Source of the DNA: Chlamydiota bacterium
Lineage (GTDB): Bacteria; Chlamydiota; Chlamydiia; Chlamydiales; Rhabdochlamydiaceae
Length of the DNA: 56,929 nt
Assembly: GCA_013288005.1 (NCBI GenBank)
Contig: JABDCS010000010.1
Location: 1-56,929, forward strand
Reading direction: 5' to 3'
Shown: in pieces, positions 33,105 through 42,499 of the stretch
Numbering within the stretch: the stretch's first letter is position 1
Layout of the letters: every line of letters starts with the position of its first letter
Made by a program: the position numbers and the translations under genes
Notes under the pieces: model-generated
What the model was told of the DNA's origin: nothing
Databases searched by the model: none
What the model saw: the letters and a program-made list of their open reading frames with translations, nothing else

Positions 33105-34406
33105 ATGAAAATATTTAAAATTCTTCCCATTCTTTTTCTTGTTTGTAGCCTAACTGCATGTAAAACCCGTCAAGATACCCCTCTCTCCTCATCTTTAGTT
33201 AGTTTGCAAACACTCGATCGCAATGGATTTAGTGAAACCATTAGCAACAAAGATCGTCTTCAAAGATTTGCCCAGACTGATTTTCTTGCTCCTCAACCCT
33301 ACCAAAAAGTTTTGCGAGTATTTGGACGCGATCAAGCTGGTAAAAGCGGCTCTAAAATCACGAGCTACCATGCCAATGGTCAAATTTCCCAATATCTCGA
33401 AATCGCTGAAGGTCGGGCTAATGGTCTCTATCAAGAATGGCACCCGAACGGGATTTTAAAAATCAATGCTCACGTCATTGAAGGATTAGGCGATGTCACA
33501 GATGTCGCTCAAATGAGCTGGTTATTCGATGGAGAAAATTCAGTTTGGGATGAACAAGGACGCTTGAGTGCCGTCTTCCATTATTCAAAGGGTGTGTTAG
33601 AGGGAATGGGAGTCTATTACCATCCTAACGGACAGGTTGCTCGTTCTATCCCCTACATTCAAGATAATATAGAAGGCGATATTCTTGTTTTCGATGAGCA
33701 AGGACATCAACTCGAGAAGGTCCCTTTTACTCAGAATAAAAAACAAGGAATTGCCGAAGGAAAGGCCCTGGATAATAGCTGGGGATATCGAGAAGAATAT
33801 TCCGATAATCAATTGCAGACGAGTTCTTACGTTTGTAAAAACTTTGATTCTTTGCCCGGAGTAGTCAATGGGGAAGGCTACCAGGCCATTTTCAAGGATG
33901 GATACTTAAGCAACCTTGTAGAAATTCATCGAGGTCGTCTTGCGGGTAGTGTTCGTATTTTTAATCCTGATGGCTCCTTAAAGAGTATGTGTCATGTCCA
34001 CAATGAAAAAAAACATGGAGAAGAGTGGGAATATTATCCTTGCGCTCCAGCACGTGATGCTCTAGCTATTCCTCCCAAACCTAAAGTTCTTGTGTTTTGG
34101 AATGAAGATACTCTTCAAGGCATCACAAAAACTTGGTACAGCAATGGAGTGTTGGAAAGCGAACGAGAGATGAATCAAAATGCGCTACATGGGTTGTGTG
34201 CAGCGTATTATAAAGATGGAACTTTGATGTTGATGGAAGAATACGAGCGCGGCAAGCTATGGAAGGGCTCCTATTTTAAAAAAGGGGATAAACAACCAGT
34301 CTCTCGAATAGAAGAAGGACATGGGATTGCTACTCTCTATCATGGTGATGGGTATTTCTTACGAAAAACCAGCTATGAAAAAGGCATGCCTCTTACGCAT
34401 GAATAA
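33105..34406 (+). CDS. YwqK-like repeat lipoprotein (CT648-like)
   Basis: 433 residues. MKIFKILPILFLVCSLTAC is a lipoprotein signal with lipobox LTAC, so the mature protein is anchored by Cys 19. The rest is built of MORN/YwqK-type repeats, e.g. ITSYHANGQISQYLEIAEGRANG, YQEWHPNGILK, GVYYHPNGQVARS, RIFNPDGSLKS, KTWYSNGVLESE, AAYYKDGTLMLMEEYERG. Such repeats form beta-solenoid-like surfaces used in protein or membrane contact. It follows the GspM-like gene and overlaps ygfA by 8 bp. A periplasmic/outer-membrane partner for the secretion-like proteins is a possible but untested role. Confidence 0.75.
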   Translation: MKIFKILPILFLVCSLTACKTRQDTPLSSSLVSLQTLDRNGFSETISNKDRLQRFAQTDFLAPQPYQKVLRVFGRDQAGKSGSKITSYHANGQISQYLEIAEGRANGLYQEWHPNGILKINAHVIEGLGDVTDVAQMSWLFDGENSVWDEQGRLSAVFHYSKGVLEGMGVYYHPNGQVARSIPYIQDNIEGDILVFDEQGHQLEKVPFTQNKKQGIAEGKALDNSWGYREEYSDNQLQTSSYVCKNFDSLPGVVNGEGYQAIFKDGYLSNLVEIHRGRLAGSVRIFNPDGSLKSMCHVHNEKKHGEEWEYYPCAPARDALAIPPKPKVLVFWNEDTLQGITKTWYSNGVLESEREMNQNALHGLCAAYYKDGTLMLMEEYERGKLWKGSYFKKGDKQPVSRIEEGHGIATLYHGDGYFLRKTSYEKGMPLTHE

Positions 34407-34938
34407 GGAAAAAGCGGCTTTTCGTAAACATGCCCGCCAGAAACGTAAATCCCTTCCTCTAGAAAGACGACTTGGGGCTGGGGATAAAATTGTTGAAATC
34501 CTTACCAAGCGCATTCATACCCCTACACTCTCCTTCGCAAACTTTCGAGATGAAGTCGATATGGGTCCTCTTAATGAATGGCTGCAGCAGCATCATTGGC
34601 TCCTTCTTCCAGGTGAAGATCATACCCAATTAACTATCTATTCAGTTGATGATAGCACCTCGCAACTCAAAAAAAGTTCTAAGGGTTATTTAGTGCCCCA
34701 AAAAGAACTTTGCTCGCCATTTCCTCTTGGAAATATTTCCTGTGTGCTTGTCCCCGCACTCGCCTTTGATGAAAAAGGCGGCCGCATTGGATACGGAGGA
34801 GGATTTTATGATCGGCTCCTCGCTTCTATGGGTAAAGAGACACGCAAGATTGGCGTGGGCTTTATTGAGCAGCTCTCACCTATTGAGCTGCCCCATGAAA
34901 CGCATGATATCTATTTAGATGAGCTTATTCTTGTTTGA
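34399..34938 (+). CDS. ygfA: 5-formyltetrahydrofolate cyclo-ligase
   Basis: Converts 5-formyl-THF to 5,10-methenyl-THF with ATP. 179 residues from the ATG at 34399, which overlaps the stop of the lipoprotein gene and suggests translational coupling. Seen: the basic N-terminus KHARQKRKSLPLERR, FANFRDEVDMGPL, and the conserved C-terminal block VLVPALAFDEKGGRIGYGGGFYDRLL (ATP/folate site). The open frame extends further upstream inside the preceding gene, but this start fits the family length. Confidence 0.92.
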   Translation: MNKEKAAFRKHARQKRKSLPLERRLGAGDKIVEILTKRIHTPTLSFANFRDEVDMGPLNEWLQQHHWLLLPGEDHTQLTIYSVDDSTSQLKKSSKGYLVPQKELCSPFPLGNISCVLVPALAFDEKGGRIGYGGGFYDRLLASMGKETRKIGVGFIEQLSPIELPHETHDIYLDELILV

Positions 34939-34969
34939 AGCATCTATCTAAATTACTGCAGAAAATTTA

Positions 34970-35413
34970 CTATTCCTGCATTTGTGGATAGCCCCCTTGA
35001 GGCTGCTGAGGAACAGGAATAGGAGGTGCTGGCTGCACTTCGCTGTCTGGCACACGCTGTCTTTGTGGACGACATTGTTTGGCGCCATCTCCGAGTGAGG
35101 CTTGGGCTGTGCCCCCAGATGCCACAGGGTAGAGTGTCGCGAAAGGATCCCCCTCTAAACAATACCAAAGAACGGTATAAGGTGTTTGTAAGCGTGCTGC
35201 TTGCAGACCCCCTGGCAAACCAGCAAAACCATCCGTCCAGGTATTGCTACTTTGCGAATTGATCACCTGTTCACCTAAAAATGTTCCGTCATTCGCTCGA
35301 ATAACCGCACGTAATTTATAGGGACTATCATTGACTAAACGTACAGTACCCGCATGCGCTAAGGAAGCAACTAAAACAAAAATTCCAAAAAGACTAAATC
35401 CTATCTTCTTCAT
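34970..35413 (-). CDS. Small exported protein with Pro/Gln-rich tail
   Basis: 147 residues. MKKIGFSLFGIFVLVASLAHAG is a clear signal peptide with AHA cleavage site. The mature part begins TVRLVNDSPYKLRAVIRANDGTFLGEQVI, a beta-rich segment, and ends in a proline/glutamine-rich tail (PAPPIPVPQQPQGGYPQ). Two cysteines (WYC and KQC) could form a disulfide. The ATG at 35413 has GGAG six bases upstream; a second ATG four codons earlier lacks one. I do not recognise the family; a periplasmic or secreted structural role is possible. It converges with ygfA and is divergent from the GH63 gene across a ~330-bp AT-rich gap. Confidence 0.65.
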   Translation of the reverse strand: MKKIGFSLFGIFVLVASLAHAGTVRLVNDSPYKLRAVIRANDGTFLGEQVINSQSSNTWTDGFAGLPGGLQAARLQTPYTVLWYCLEGDPFATLYPVASGGTAQASLGDGAKQCRPQRQRVPDSEVQPAPPIPVPQQPQGGYPQMQE

Positions 35414-35740
35414 TTCCCACTCCATGATTAATAGGGTGTATCAAAAGTAAAAACTACAAAAATCTCAATTGATCGACACACTCTAAGTTTTCTCCTCGAA
35501 ATTCCATCCATAATGTAATTATAAATATTTTTCACGATTTCATTTTGTGAGTTATGATTGATGGCAATACCATATTGCAAAATAAATACTTCCCCAACAT
35601 AAAGGAAAATAAACCCCTAGTATCTAGGAACTCTACTAAAACTAGGTTTCATCTTTTTTCGATTCATAAGCTTCGAAAATATTGAGAACTAGTTATTACC
35701 AAGAATTCTTAGAAATATTTATTTTTTGCACAGGAAGTTT
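35414..35740. other. AT-rich divergent intergenic region
   Basis: The 327 bp between the exported protein and the GH63 gene contain only short palindromes (CCTAG-TAT-CTAGG near 35615 and AAGAATTCTT near 35700). No ORF, RNA or strong promoter pair could be identified with confidence. It should hold the two divergent promoters. Confidence 0.35.
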
Positions 35741-38392
35741 ATGACAACACCCGAACATAAGAGACTTGCAGAAAACAAATCAGCGGACCCTGTACCAGTT
35801 TGGCATAAATGGGGGCCTTATGTTTCGGAAAGAGCGTGGGGAACGGTTCGAGAAGACTATAGCGACAATGGAGATGCGTGGAACTTTTTTCCTTTTGATA
35901 AAGCTCATGAAAGAGTCTACAGATGGGGAGAAGATGGCATCGCAGGTTGGTGCGATCGCTACCAAACCATCATTTTTGCTCCTGCTTTTTGGAATGGTCA
36001 TGATGGTATTTTAAAAGAACGTCTTTTTGGACTCTCTTCTCCAGAAGGTAACCATGCAGAGGATGTGAAAGAGCTCTACTATCATTCAGATGCCACTCCG
36101 ACGCATTCTTACATGAAATATTTGTATAAATACCCTCACAATGCTTTTCCTTATCAACTCTTGCGTGAAAAAAATGCTGCTCGCAATCTCCATGATTCTG
36201 AATATGAATTAGTGGATACCGGTATCTTCGATGACAATCGCTACTTCGATATAGTCATGGAATATGCGAAGAACTCTACAGAAGACCTCTGTATCCGAAT
36301 TGAGGCATTTAATAGAGGGAATGAACCCGCATCCCTACATATTCTCCCCCAACTGTGGTTCCGTAACCAATGGGCATGGTGGGATTTTAAATTACCCGAA
36401 CCATCTATTAAGAGAATTCACTCGGATAAAAATAAAATCCCCTGTGTATATGCAGATGATACTCATCTCCTTTCTCCTACTAACCTTTCTTTTGATTACA
36501 GAATAGGGGGACGCTATCTATATGGTTCTGAAGGAGGCCAGCCCCTTTTTACGAATAACGAAAATAAGTCTGGTGCTCAACAATTTTACAAAAACGGCTT
36601 TCATCAATACTTAATTAATAAAGAGAAGACAATCAATGCTCAGGAATTTGGAACAAAGGCATGCATTCATTATTTTTTCGAGAATATACCTGCGCAGGGT
36701 TCAGCTGTTGTCTATTTACGATTTACACCTGAAGCCTTAGACAACCCTCTGCAGGACATTGAGGCTATTATAGCCGCACGCAAAAAAGAAGCGGACGACT
36801 TCTACGATACTATTCATCCACCTCATGCCACGTTAGAAGAAAAAATGATTCAGAGACAAGCCTTAGCGGGAATGGTCTGGAACAAGCAATTTTATTTCTT
36901 CGATGTCAATCAATGGCTCCAAGGCTCTCAATCCCACACACCTCCACCATCTAGAGCTGAAATCCGTAATGCTCATTGGCAACATCTGAATTCGATGCGT
37001 GTTTTGTCGATGCCCGACAAATGGGAATATCCTTGGTTTGCAGCATGGGATTTAGCTTTCCACTGCATTTCATTGGGTCTTATCGATATCGAATTTGCGA
37101 AAGAACAACTATGGCTTCTTTTATTTGATCAATTTCAGCACCCCAACGGTGCCATACCTGCCTATGAATGGGAATTTTCTGATTTAAACCCTCCCGTACA
37201 AGCTTGGGCAGCTCTTCGCTTGTTCGACATGCAAAAAAAACAAGGAAAAGGCGAGGACTTTACTTTTCTAAAAAAATGCTTCATGAAACTTCTGATGAAC
37301 TTCTCGTTCTGGGTGAATAAAATAGATAGCTCAGGATGTAATGTTTTTGAAGGAGGGTTTCTAGGATTAGATAACATTACTCTCGTCGATCGTTCCGATA
37401 CAAAATTAAAAGACACCATCCTTAAACAATCCGATGGAACTGGATGGATGGCGATGTTCTCTCTTAATCTGATGAAGATAGCGCTGGAGTTATCAAAAGA
37501 AGATGGCACGTACCAACTCATGGCAACAAAATTTTTCCAGCATTTTGTCTACATTGCTAATGCAATGAAACAAATGGGAAATAAAAACTATTCCATGTGG
37601 GATGACGACGACGGTTTCTTCTATGATGTTTTGGTTTACCCCAATCGCAGTTTTTCACGATTTAGAGTCCGTTCTTTAGTGGGTCTAATACCACTATTTG
37701 CGGTCGAAATAATTGACGAAGAATTACTCAATCGTTTTCCCGAATTTAAAACTAATTTCCTTTGGTTCCTTAAAAACCGCAAAACGTTGACGATGGATTG
37801 TGTAATCCCTTTTCAAAACCCAGCCGACGAGAACAATTCTTATATCTTGTCTTTAGTTACACCTGATCATTTGAAAAAAATCTTGCATTACATATGGGAT
37901 CCGGAGGAGTTTCATTCGAATTATGGAATTAGAAGCTTGTCCAAATACCACGAAAAAAATCCTTTTATCTATAAAGAATTTCAAGTTGGTTATGAACCTG
38001 CAGAGTCTATTAATCGTATTAAAGGAGGAAATTCGAATTGGCGTGGCCCTATTTGGTTTCCGATTAATTATCTTATTCTGACTTCTCTACAATCATTTGC
38101 GCATGCTTTTGAACCTGGTGAAAAAGCCAATCCTGAGGTGACAGAAGATGTGAAGATCGAACAAATAATAATTTCAATGGCCAATAGCTTGATCTCGATA
38201 TTCAAAAAGGATCCTTCTGGTAAACGGCCTTTTTTTGGTCCCTCCTTTCCCTTTGTTCAAGACCCCCATTTTCAAGATCACCTGTTATTTTATGAATATT
38301 TCCATGGAGAAAACGGTCAAGGCCTGGGCGCAAGCCATCAAACGGGGTGGACAGGTTTAGTTGCGAATTTAATCGATGAATTCAGAAAATAG
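35741..38392 (+). CDS. Glycoside hydrolase family 63-like glucosidase
   Basis: 883 residues, no signal peptide, so probably cytoplasmic. The N-terminal half is beta-rich with the [20 protein letters not shown]-type opening (here [19 protein letters not shown]). The C-terminal (alpha/alpha)6 barrel has [84 protein letters not shown] and [11 protein letters not shown], the conserved acidic and aromatic positions of GH63 and related enzymes. Bacterial members act on glucosides, including glucosyl- or mannosylglycerate; the substrate here is open. The ATG at 35741 has AGGAAG five bases upstream; a TTG at 35726 is rejected. Role in glycogen/compatible-solute metabolism is inference. Confidence 0.8.
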   Translation: [883 protein letters not shown]

Positions 38393-38407
38393 TTTCAAAA
38401 TTGCACA

Positions 38408-38442
38408 CGCTTCTCTTTCGAACCAATGTTGAAAGAGAAGCG
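38408..38442. terminator. Bidirectional terminator between GH63 and oppA
   Basis: CGCTTCTCTTTC (38408-38419) and GAAAGAGAAGCG (38431-38442) form a perfect 12-bp stem with an 11-nt loop, lying between two converging genes. Confidence 0.8.
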
Positions 38443-38460
38443 ATACAAAGTTAATTTCAC

Positions 38461-40083
38461 TTAGTTTTGCACGATCCGCGCCCAACGAAAATCAATTCCT
38501 CCCATTCGAGAAACATGAATATTTTTTACATTTTCATTTTGCATATAGAGCATGTTGTAATGAAAAATTGGGATGATGGGCATAGCATCGAGGAGAATCT
38601 TTTCACAGTTGGCCAAAAGTTGAAGTCTCTTAAGCGGGTCCGAGGTTGTGTTGGACTCGTCTAACATTTGGGCATAAGAATCATTGCTCCAGGAGGTCCG
38701 ATTCGTGTTCGAATCACGCTCTTTGAAAATTTCAAGAAAAGAGAAGGCATCGTTAAAATCCGCAAGCCAAGAGCCTGCAGCAATTTGAAAATCTCCTTTT
38801 TGAAGTTTTTCTAAATACACCTTCTGCTCAACTCCAAAGAGTTTAATTTGCACGCCAAAGAGCTGCATCCATTGTTCTTGTACAGCATACGCAATACGTT
38901 GACTGCGTTCGTTAGAAGCATAGAGTAATTCGATATCGGCTAAATTGCCCTTTTCAAGCCCTACCTCTTGAAGCCCTTCTCTTAGTTGTTCTTGTAAATC
39001 TTCTTCTGAAGCGGTCGTAATGTAGGGACATTCTTGCAGTCCTAATGCACTAGGGACATAGCCATTTGCAGCTACTTGGCTTCCCATCAAAACATGCTCA
39101 ACAACTGCTTCTCGGTCAATACTCAAGCACAACGCGCGGCGTATTTTAGGGGAAGATAGTAAGGGATTTTTAGTATTCAAACGTAAAAAATAGGTGCCAA
39201 GAATGGGTTGGCTTTTGAGAACTTGCATTTCACGGAGTTTAGGAAGTGCGTCTATGGGAAGGGTTGAAAGAGGAGAGCCTGCCCAATCCAACTTATGGTT
39301 TTCAAACATGACAAGTTCGGTTTCTTCGCTGACCATGAAAAGATGCAATTGCTGAATTTGCACAGTCTCGGCATCCCAATATTTTTCATTTTTTACTACG
39401 CAGATTTTATCGTGATGATGCCATTCCTTAAGCTTAAAAGGTCCATTACTTACGTAATCTTCTTTACCCTCTACCCATCTCGGCTGCTCAAGGTCCACTC
39501 TCGCATTGATCGGAAAGAAGGCAGGATAAGAAGCCAGCTCGAGGAAGTAGGGTGTAGGATTTTCTAATTCAACTTGTAAAGTTTTTTCATCGATAACTTT
39601 AACACCAAGTTCGTCTAGCGGACATTTACCTTCCTTGCAGGCTTTTGCATTTTTTATGGCATATAGCTGGAAAGCGTTTTCACCCATACTGCTAGGATCG
39701 AGAATTCTTCGCCAAGCGTGAACGAAATCTTTTGTCGTAACAGGATCACCATTTGACCAGACGGAATCGCGAAGATGGAAAGTATACGTTTTTAGGTCTT
39801 CCGATATATCAATCTTGTTAGCTAATGCAGGCTCGACAGCTTCTTCTTGATTCACCCGTGTTAGGCCTTCAAAAAGCATACGAGTTAACGTAATGGATTG
39901 AAGATCTCTCGCTCTTGCTGGATCTAAAGTACGAGGTTCAGTACGGATATTAATCTTCAATACAGAAGAAGCCGTTGCACTCTCTTTTTCTTCTTTAGCT
40001 TTTGGAGGTTTGGGCTGTGGCTGACAACTATTGAAGAAGATCACCACAAAAGTGGCTAAAAATAGGGTGCATTTTTTTAACAT
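38461..40083 (-). CDS. oppA: Oligopeptide ABC transporter substrate-binding lipoprotein
   Basis: 540 residues. MLKKCTLFLATFVVIFFNSC is a lipoprotein signal (lipobox FNSC), followed by a charged linker rich in Lys, Pro and Glu. The SBP_bac_5 fold is clear: TEPRTLDPARARDLQSITLTRMLFEGL, DGDPVTTKDFVHAWRRIL-type segment (NGDPVTTKDF), VSNGPFKLKEW, and RRALCLSIDREAVVEHV. It should capture peptides in the periplasm for an Opp permease; no opp permease genes are in the window, so it is an orphan component. A short hairpin (GCGAAAA 40086-40092 with TTTTCGC 40103-40109) lies just before the start, where the ribosome binding site is weak. Confidence 0.9.
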   Translation of the reverse strand: MLKKCTLFLATFVVIFFNSCQPQPKPPKAKEEKESATASSVLKINIRTEPRTLDPARARDLQSITLTRMLFEGLTRVNQEEAVEPALANKIDISEDLKTYTFHLRDSVWSNGDPVTTKDFVHAWRRILDPSSMGENAFQLYAIKNAKACKEGKCPLDELGVKVIDEKTLQVELENPTPYFLELASYPAFFPINARVDLEQPRWVEGKEDYVSNGPFKLKEWHHHDKICVVKNEKYWDAETVQIQQLHLFMVSEETELVMFENHKLDWAGSPLSTLPIDALPKLREMQVLKSQPILGTYFLRLNTKNPLLSSPKIRRALCLSIDREAVVEHVLMGSQVAANGYVPSALGLQECPYITTASEEDLQEQLREGLQEVGLEKGNLADIELLYASNERSQRIAYAVQEQWMQLFGVQIKLFGVEQKVYLEKLQKGDFQIAAGSWLADFNDAFSFLEIFKERDSNTNRTSWSNDSYAQMLDESNTTSDPLKRLQLLANCEKILLDAMPIIPIFHYNMLYMQNENVKNIHVSRMGGIDFRWARIVQN

Positions 40084-40197
40084 AAGCGAAAACTCGGGGT
40101 TTTTTTCGCGATTTTAGAGCGTCTTGAGGAAAAGTGCAATAGAGTAGGTGTATGAGTTACAAAGCTTTACTTAAAATTCCGATTTTTTAGACACTGC

Positions 40198-42339
40198 CTA
40201 TTCGAGCTTGAAAAGAGTGATTGTCCATTCATTCTCTTCATCTCTAAATGAGATGGTGTCTAAAGGCCCCAACCTGTAGGGCATCTCCTCTTCAGTCGTT
40301 GTAATCTCAATCTCACGTAGATCTTTAGCAGTGGTTTGATACAAGCTAAGACTTTTTGTCAAAGAGGGGTAGTCGACAGCACTTCTTTTGTTTAAAAATT
40401 CCTCTGCAATTTGATCCGTGGTTCTCTGTGTTAAATAGCGATGAAAGCAAACGCCTGCATCATTGATACCATAAGAAAATTGTCCTCTTGTGACATGAGG
40501 CTTGCCCAATCTGTCTGTCCATTGGATTTCTCCATAGATCAAATATGTATGGGTTGGTTGTTCTTCAGAAGGTGGCACATACAGAGAGTAGGGACCACCA
40601 ACAAATCGATCGACAAATTTTGTAAACGTGTGGCGGACAACTCCTGCCTCTTTTTTTAGGGGACCCGCTTCAGCATATCCTTTACGAGCTAAAGCTTTAA
40701 TCCGTCCTTCTTTTAAAGGTTGCCAATCTTTCCATACGCGCTTTGCATACTTTTTAATAGGGGAGGTTCCTATGCAAAAGGGGGAGGGCCGTTCGCTGTG
40801 GAGGGGAGTCCCTAAAGTTCGGCGCATCTCAAGTAAGGGACGCGAAAAATTAGAGGATACACGAAAAGGCGCAGCAGCTACTACAGCGGGAGAAGAAGAA
40901 CTCGAAGATAGACTCACACTTGAAGGAGTAGAAGCAGATGCTAAAGCTGAAGAGGAACAAGAGGGTAGTTCACCGGCAGATGACACTGGCGATGATAGAG
41001 TAGCTGCAGAAATGGTTGAGGATAGGCTTACACTTGAAGGAATCGAAGCAGACGCTAAAGCTGAAGAAGAACAAGAAGGTAGATCGCTGCTAGATGAAGA
41101 TGATACCGAAGCCTCTGATGATAAACTTTCACTTGTAGGATAATCCTCGTAGGCGAGCGCTGAAGAGGAGCTAGAACTTGTCGATAAGGATGTACGGGGT
41201 TCAGGAAGGTTATACCCTATAACTACATTATTAAGTGTAATTTCATTATCTCTCAAATGAACAGGTATCCTCCTTGTTTTGACTGGCAACTCCACCACTC
41301 TAATGGAATCCGATTCAAATTTTTGAGGAGAGGGCACTCCATAAATTCCTTTCTCATGTGAATAACTAATGTTGGCATCATGAGCAGAATCAAATGGTAA
41401 ACTTTTATCACTGATGCACCCGGTTATCTCGCAATATTCGCGATAAAAATTTCGATAAGGTTCATCGAATGATTTTTGCGTTTCAGCCAATTCTTTTCCT
41501 AGATTGTATAACTCCACTAAAGGGTCTTCAAAGCGTTGGTTTTCGATTTTTTTCATTTTAGTAATTGTACAAGCAAAATCAGGACAACAAGTTTCAAAAA
41601 AACCTGGATACAAGCTCAGGGGTCCTGCACCTATTTTTCCATGTAAAAAACTAAAGAGTTTCGGAGAAAATATATACTCCATCAGCATTTGGAGTTGGAG
41701 AAGCTTTTCATCATGTTCATGTTCGGGAATCTCGGCCAATTGTTGCCTAAGCCAGGCAAGATCTTTCCCTCTTACCGCTATTTGACATGTTTTTTCTCCA
41801 CTTGAGCGGATCCGTCCCAATGCTGCGATTCCTAATTGCGATCGAGTAAGTTTTTTTAGAAATGTAGCACTTAAAAAATGACATGTTAAGCAGTCGTTTA
41901 CAGCCTCAATTCCTGGAAATGCTTTTTTTAATTGAGGTAAATAAAAGTTTAACCAGACTTTCTGTGCTGTATAGAGATAGAGATTTTGGATCTCTTTTCT
42001 AGATTTATGTAGAACGTAAAGTTTTTTTGATAAATCTAATAAATGTTTGGTTTTAAGGTGCTTTTGAATTTTTTCGTATTGTTGAAGATCAGGAGTAGCC
42101 AGTACGATTTTTGTCTGTAAGTTTTTGATAATGAGATCCAACCTTTTCCATTTTTCTGGATCCTGAGAATTATCAAAATAAACGATAAGTTTATTCAACA
42201 AGGCCTTAGGGGACGCCTGGTCAGACGGGATAGCTGTAAGCGTAAAGTTATTATTTAAAAACCCCTCTCCTGGAACATATCTCTCTACTGCCTCTTGGGC
42301 TCGCCTTAAATCTGCTAAGGGACTAACTATAACCGTCAT
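40198..42339 (-). CDS. Large Ser-rich multidomain protein, effector candidate
   Basis: 713 residues, family not recognised. Residues ~1-350 form a helical Lys/Leu-rich domain (LADLRRAQEAVERYV at the start, CPDFACTITKMKKIEN later). Residues ~385-510 are a Ser/Ala/Pro-rich low-complexity linker with a duplicated unit (LPSCSSSALASAS..SSVSLSS). The last ~190 residues form a compact domain with TYLIYGEIQWTDRLGKPHV, QFSYGINDAGVCFHRYL and TISFRDEENEWTITLF. The overall plan (N-domain, Ser-rich linker, C-domain) resembles the kinase/PARG set, but its N-domain is not clearly homologous. No Shine-Dalgarno sequence; an AT-rich leader with a loose version of the shared promoter (TGAAAA at 42400-42395) precedes it. 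No signal peptide or membrane segment. Confidence 0.65.
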   Translation of the reverse strand: MTVIVSPLADLRRAQEAVERYVPGEGFLNNNFTLTAIPSDQASPKALLNKLIVYFDNSQDPEKWKRLDLIIKNLQTKIVLATPDLQQYEKIQKHLKTKHLLDLSKKLYVLHKSRKEIQNLYLYTAQKVWLNFYLPQLKKAFPGIEAVNDCLTCHFLSATFLKKLTRSQLGIAALGRIRSSGEKTCQIAVRGKDLAWLRQQLAEIPEHEHDEKLLQLQMLMEYIFSPKLFSFLHGKIGAGPLSLYPGFFETCCPDFACTITKMKKIENQRFEDPLVELYNLGKELAETQKSFDEPYRNFYREYCEITGCISDKSLPFDSAHDANISYSHEKGIYGVPSPQKFESDSIRVVELPVKTRRIPVHLRDNEITLNNVVIGYNLPEPRTSLSTSSSSSSALAYEDYPTSESLSSEASVSSSSSSDLPSCSSSALASASIPSSVSLSSTISAATLSSPVSSAGELPSCSSSALASASTPSSVSLSSSSSSPAVVAAAPFRVSSNFSRPLLEMRRTLGTPLHSERPSPFCIGTSPIKKYAKRVWKDWQPLKEGRIKALARKGYAEAGPLKKEAGVVRHTFTKFVDRFVGGPYSLYVPPSEEQPTHTYLIYGEIQWTDRLGKPHVTRGQFSYGINDAGVCFHRYLTQRTTDQIAEEFLNKRSAVDYPSLTKSLSLYQTTAKDLREIEITTTEEEMPYRLGPLDTISFRDEENEWTITLFKLE
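40904..41082. repeat. Imperfect direct repeat in the Ser-rich linker
   Basis: Two 65-bp copies, 40904-40968 and 41018-41082, offset by 114 bp (38 codons) and about four-fifths identical by eye. They encode the duplicated Ser/Ala-rich unit of the 713-residue protein. Confidence 0.75.
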
Positions 42340-42499
42340 AATTAATAAATATAATTTGATTTTATAAACAAATAAAATACCATTTTAAATGATTTTTTCA
42401 TTTTATTTAATCAAAATCAAATATTTAATGAATTAATTTAGTAAACCACTAAATTAAAGATGGCTGGGATGTAAAAAAACATCACCACCCAAACTAAAA

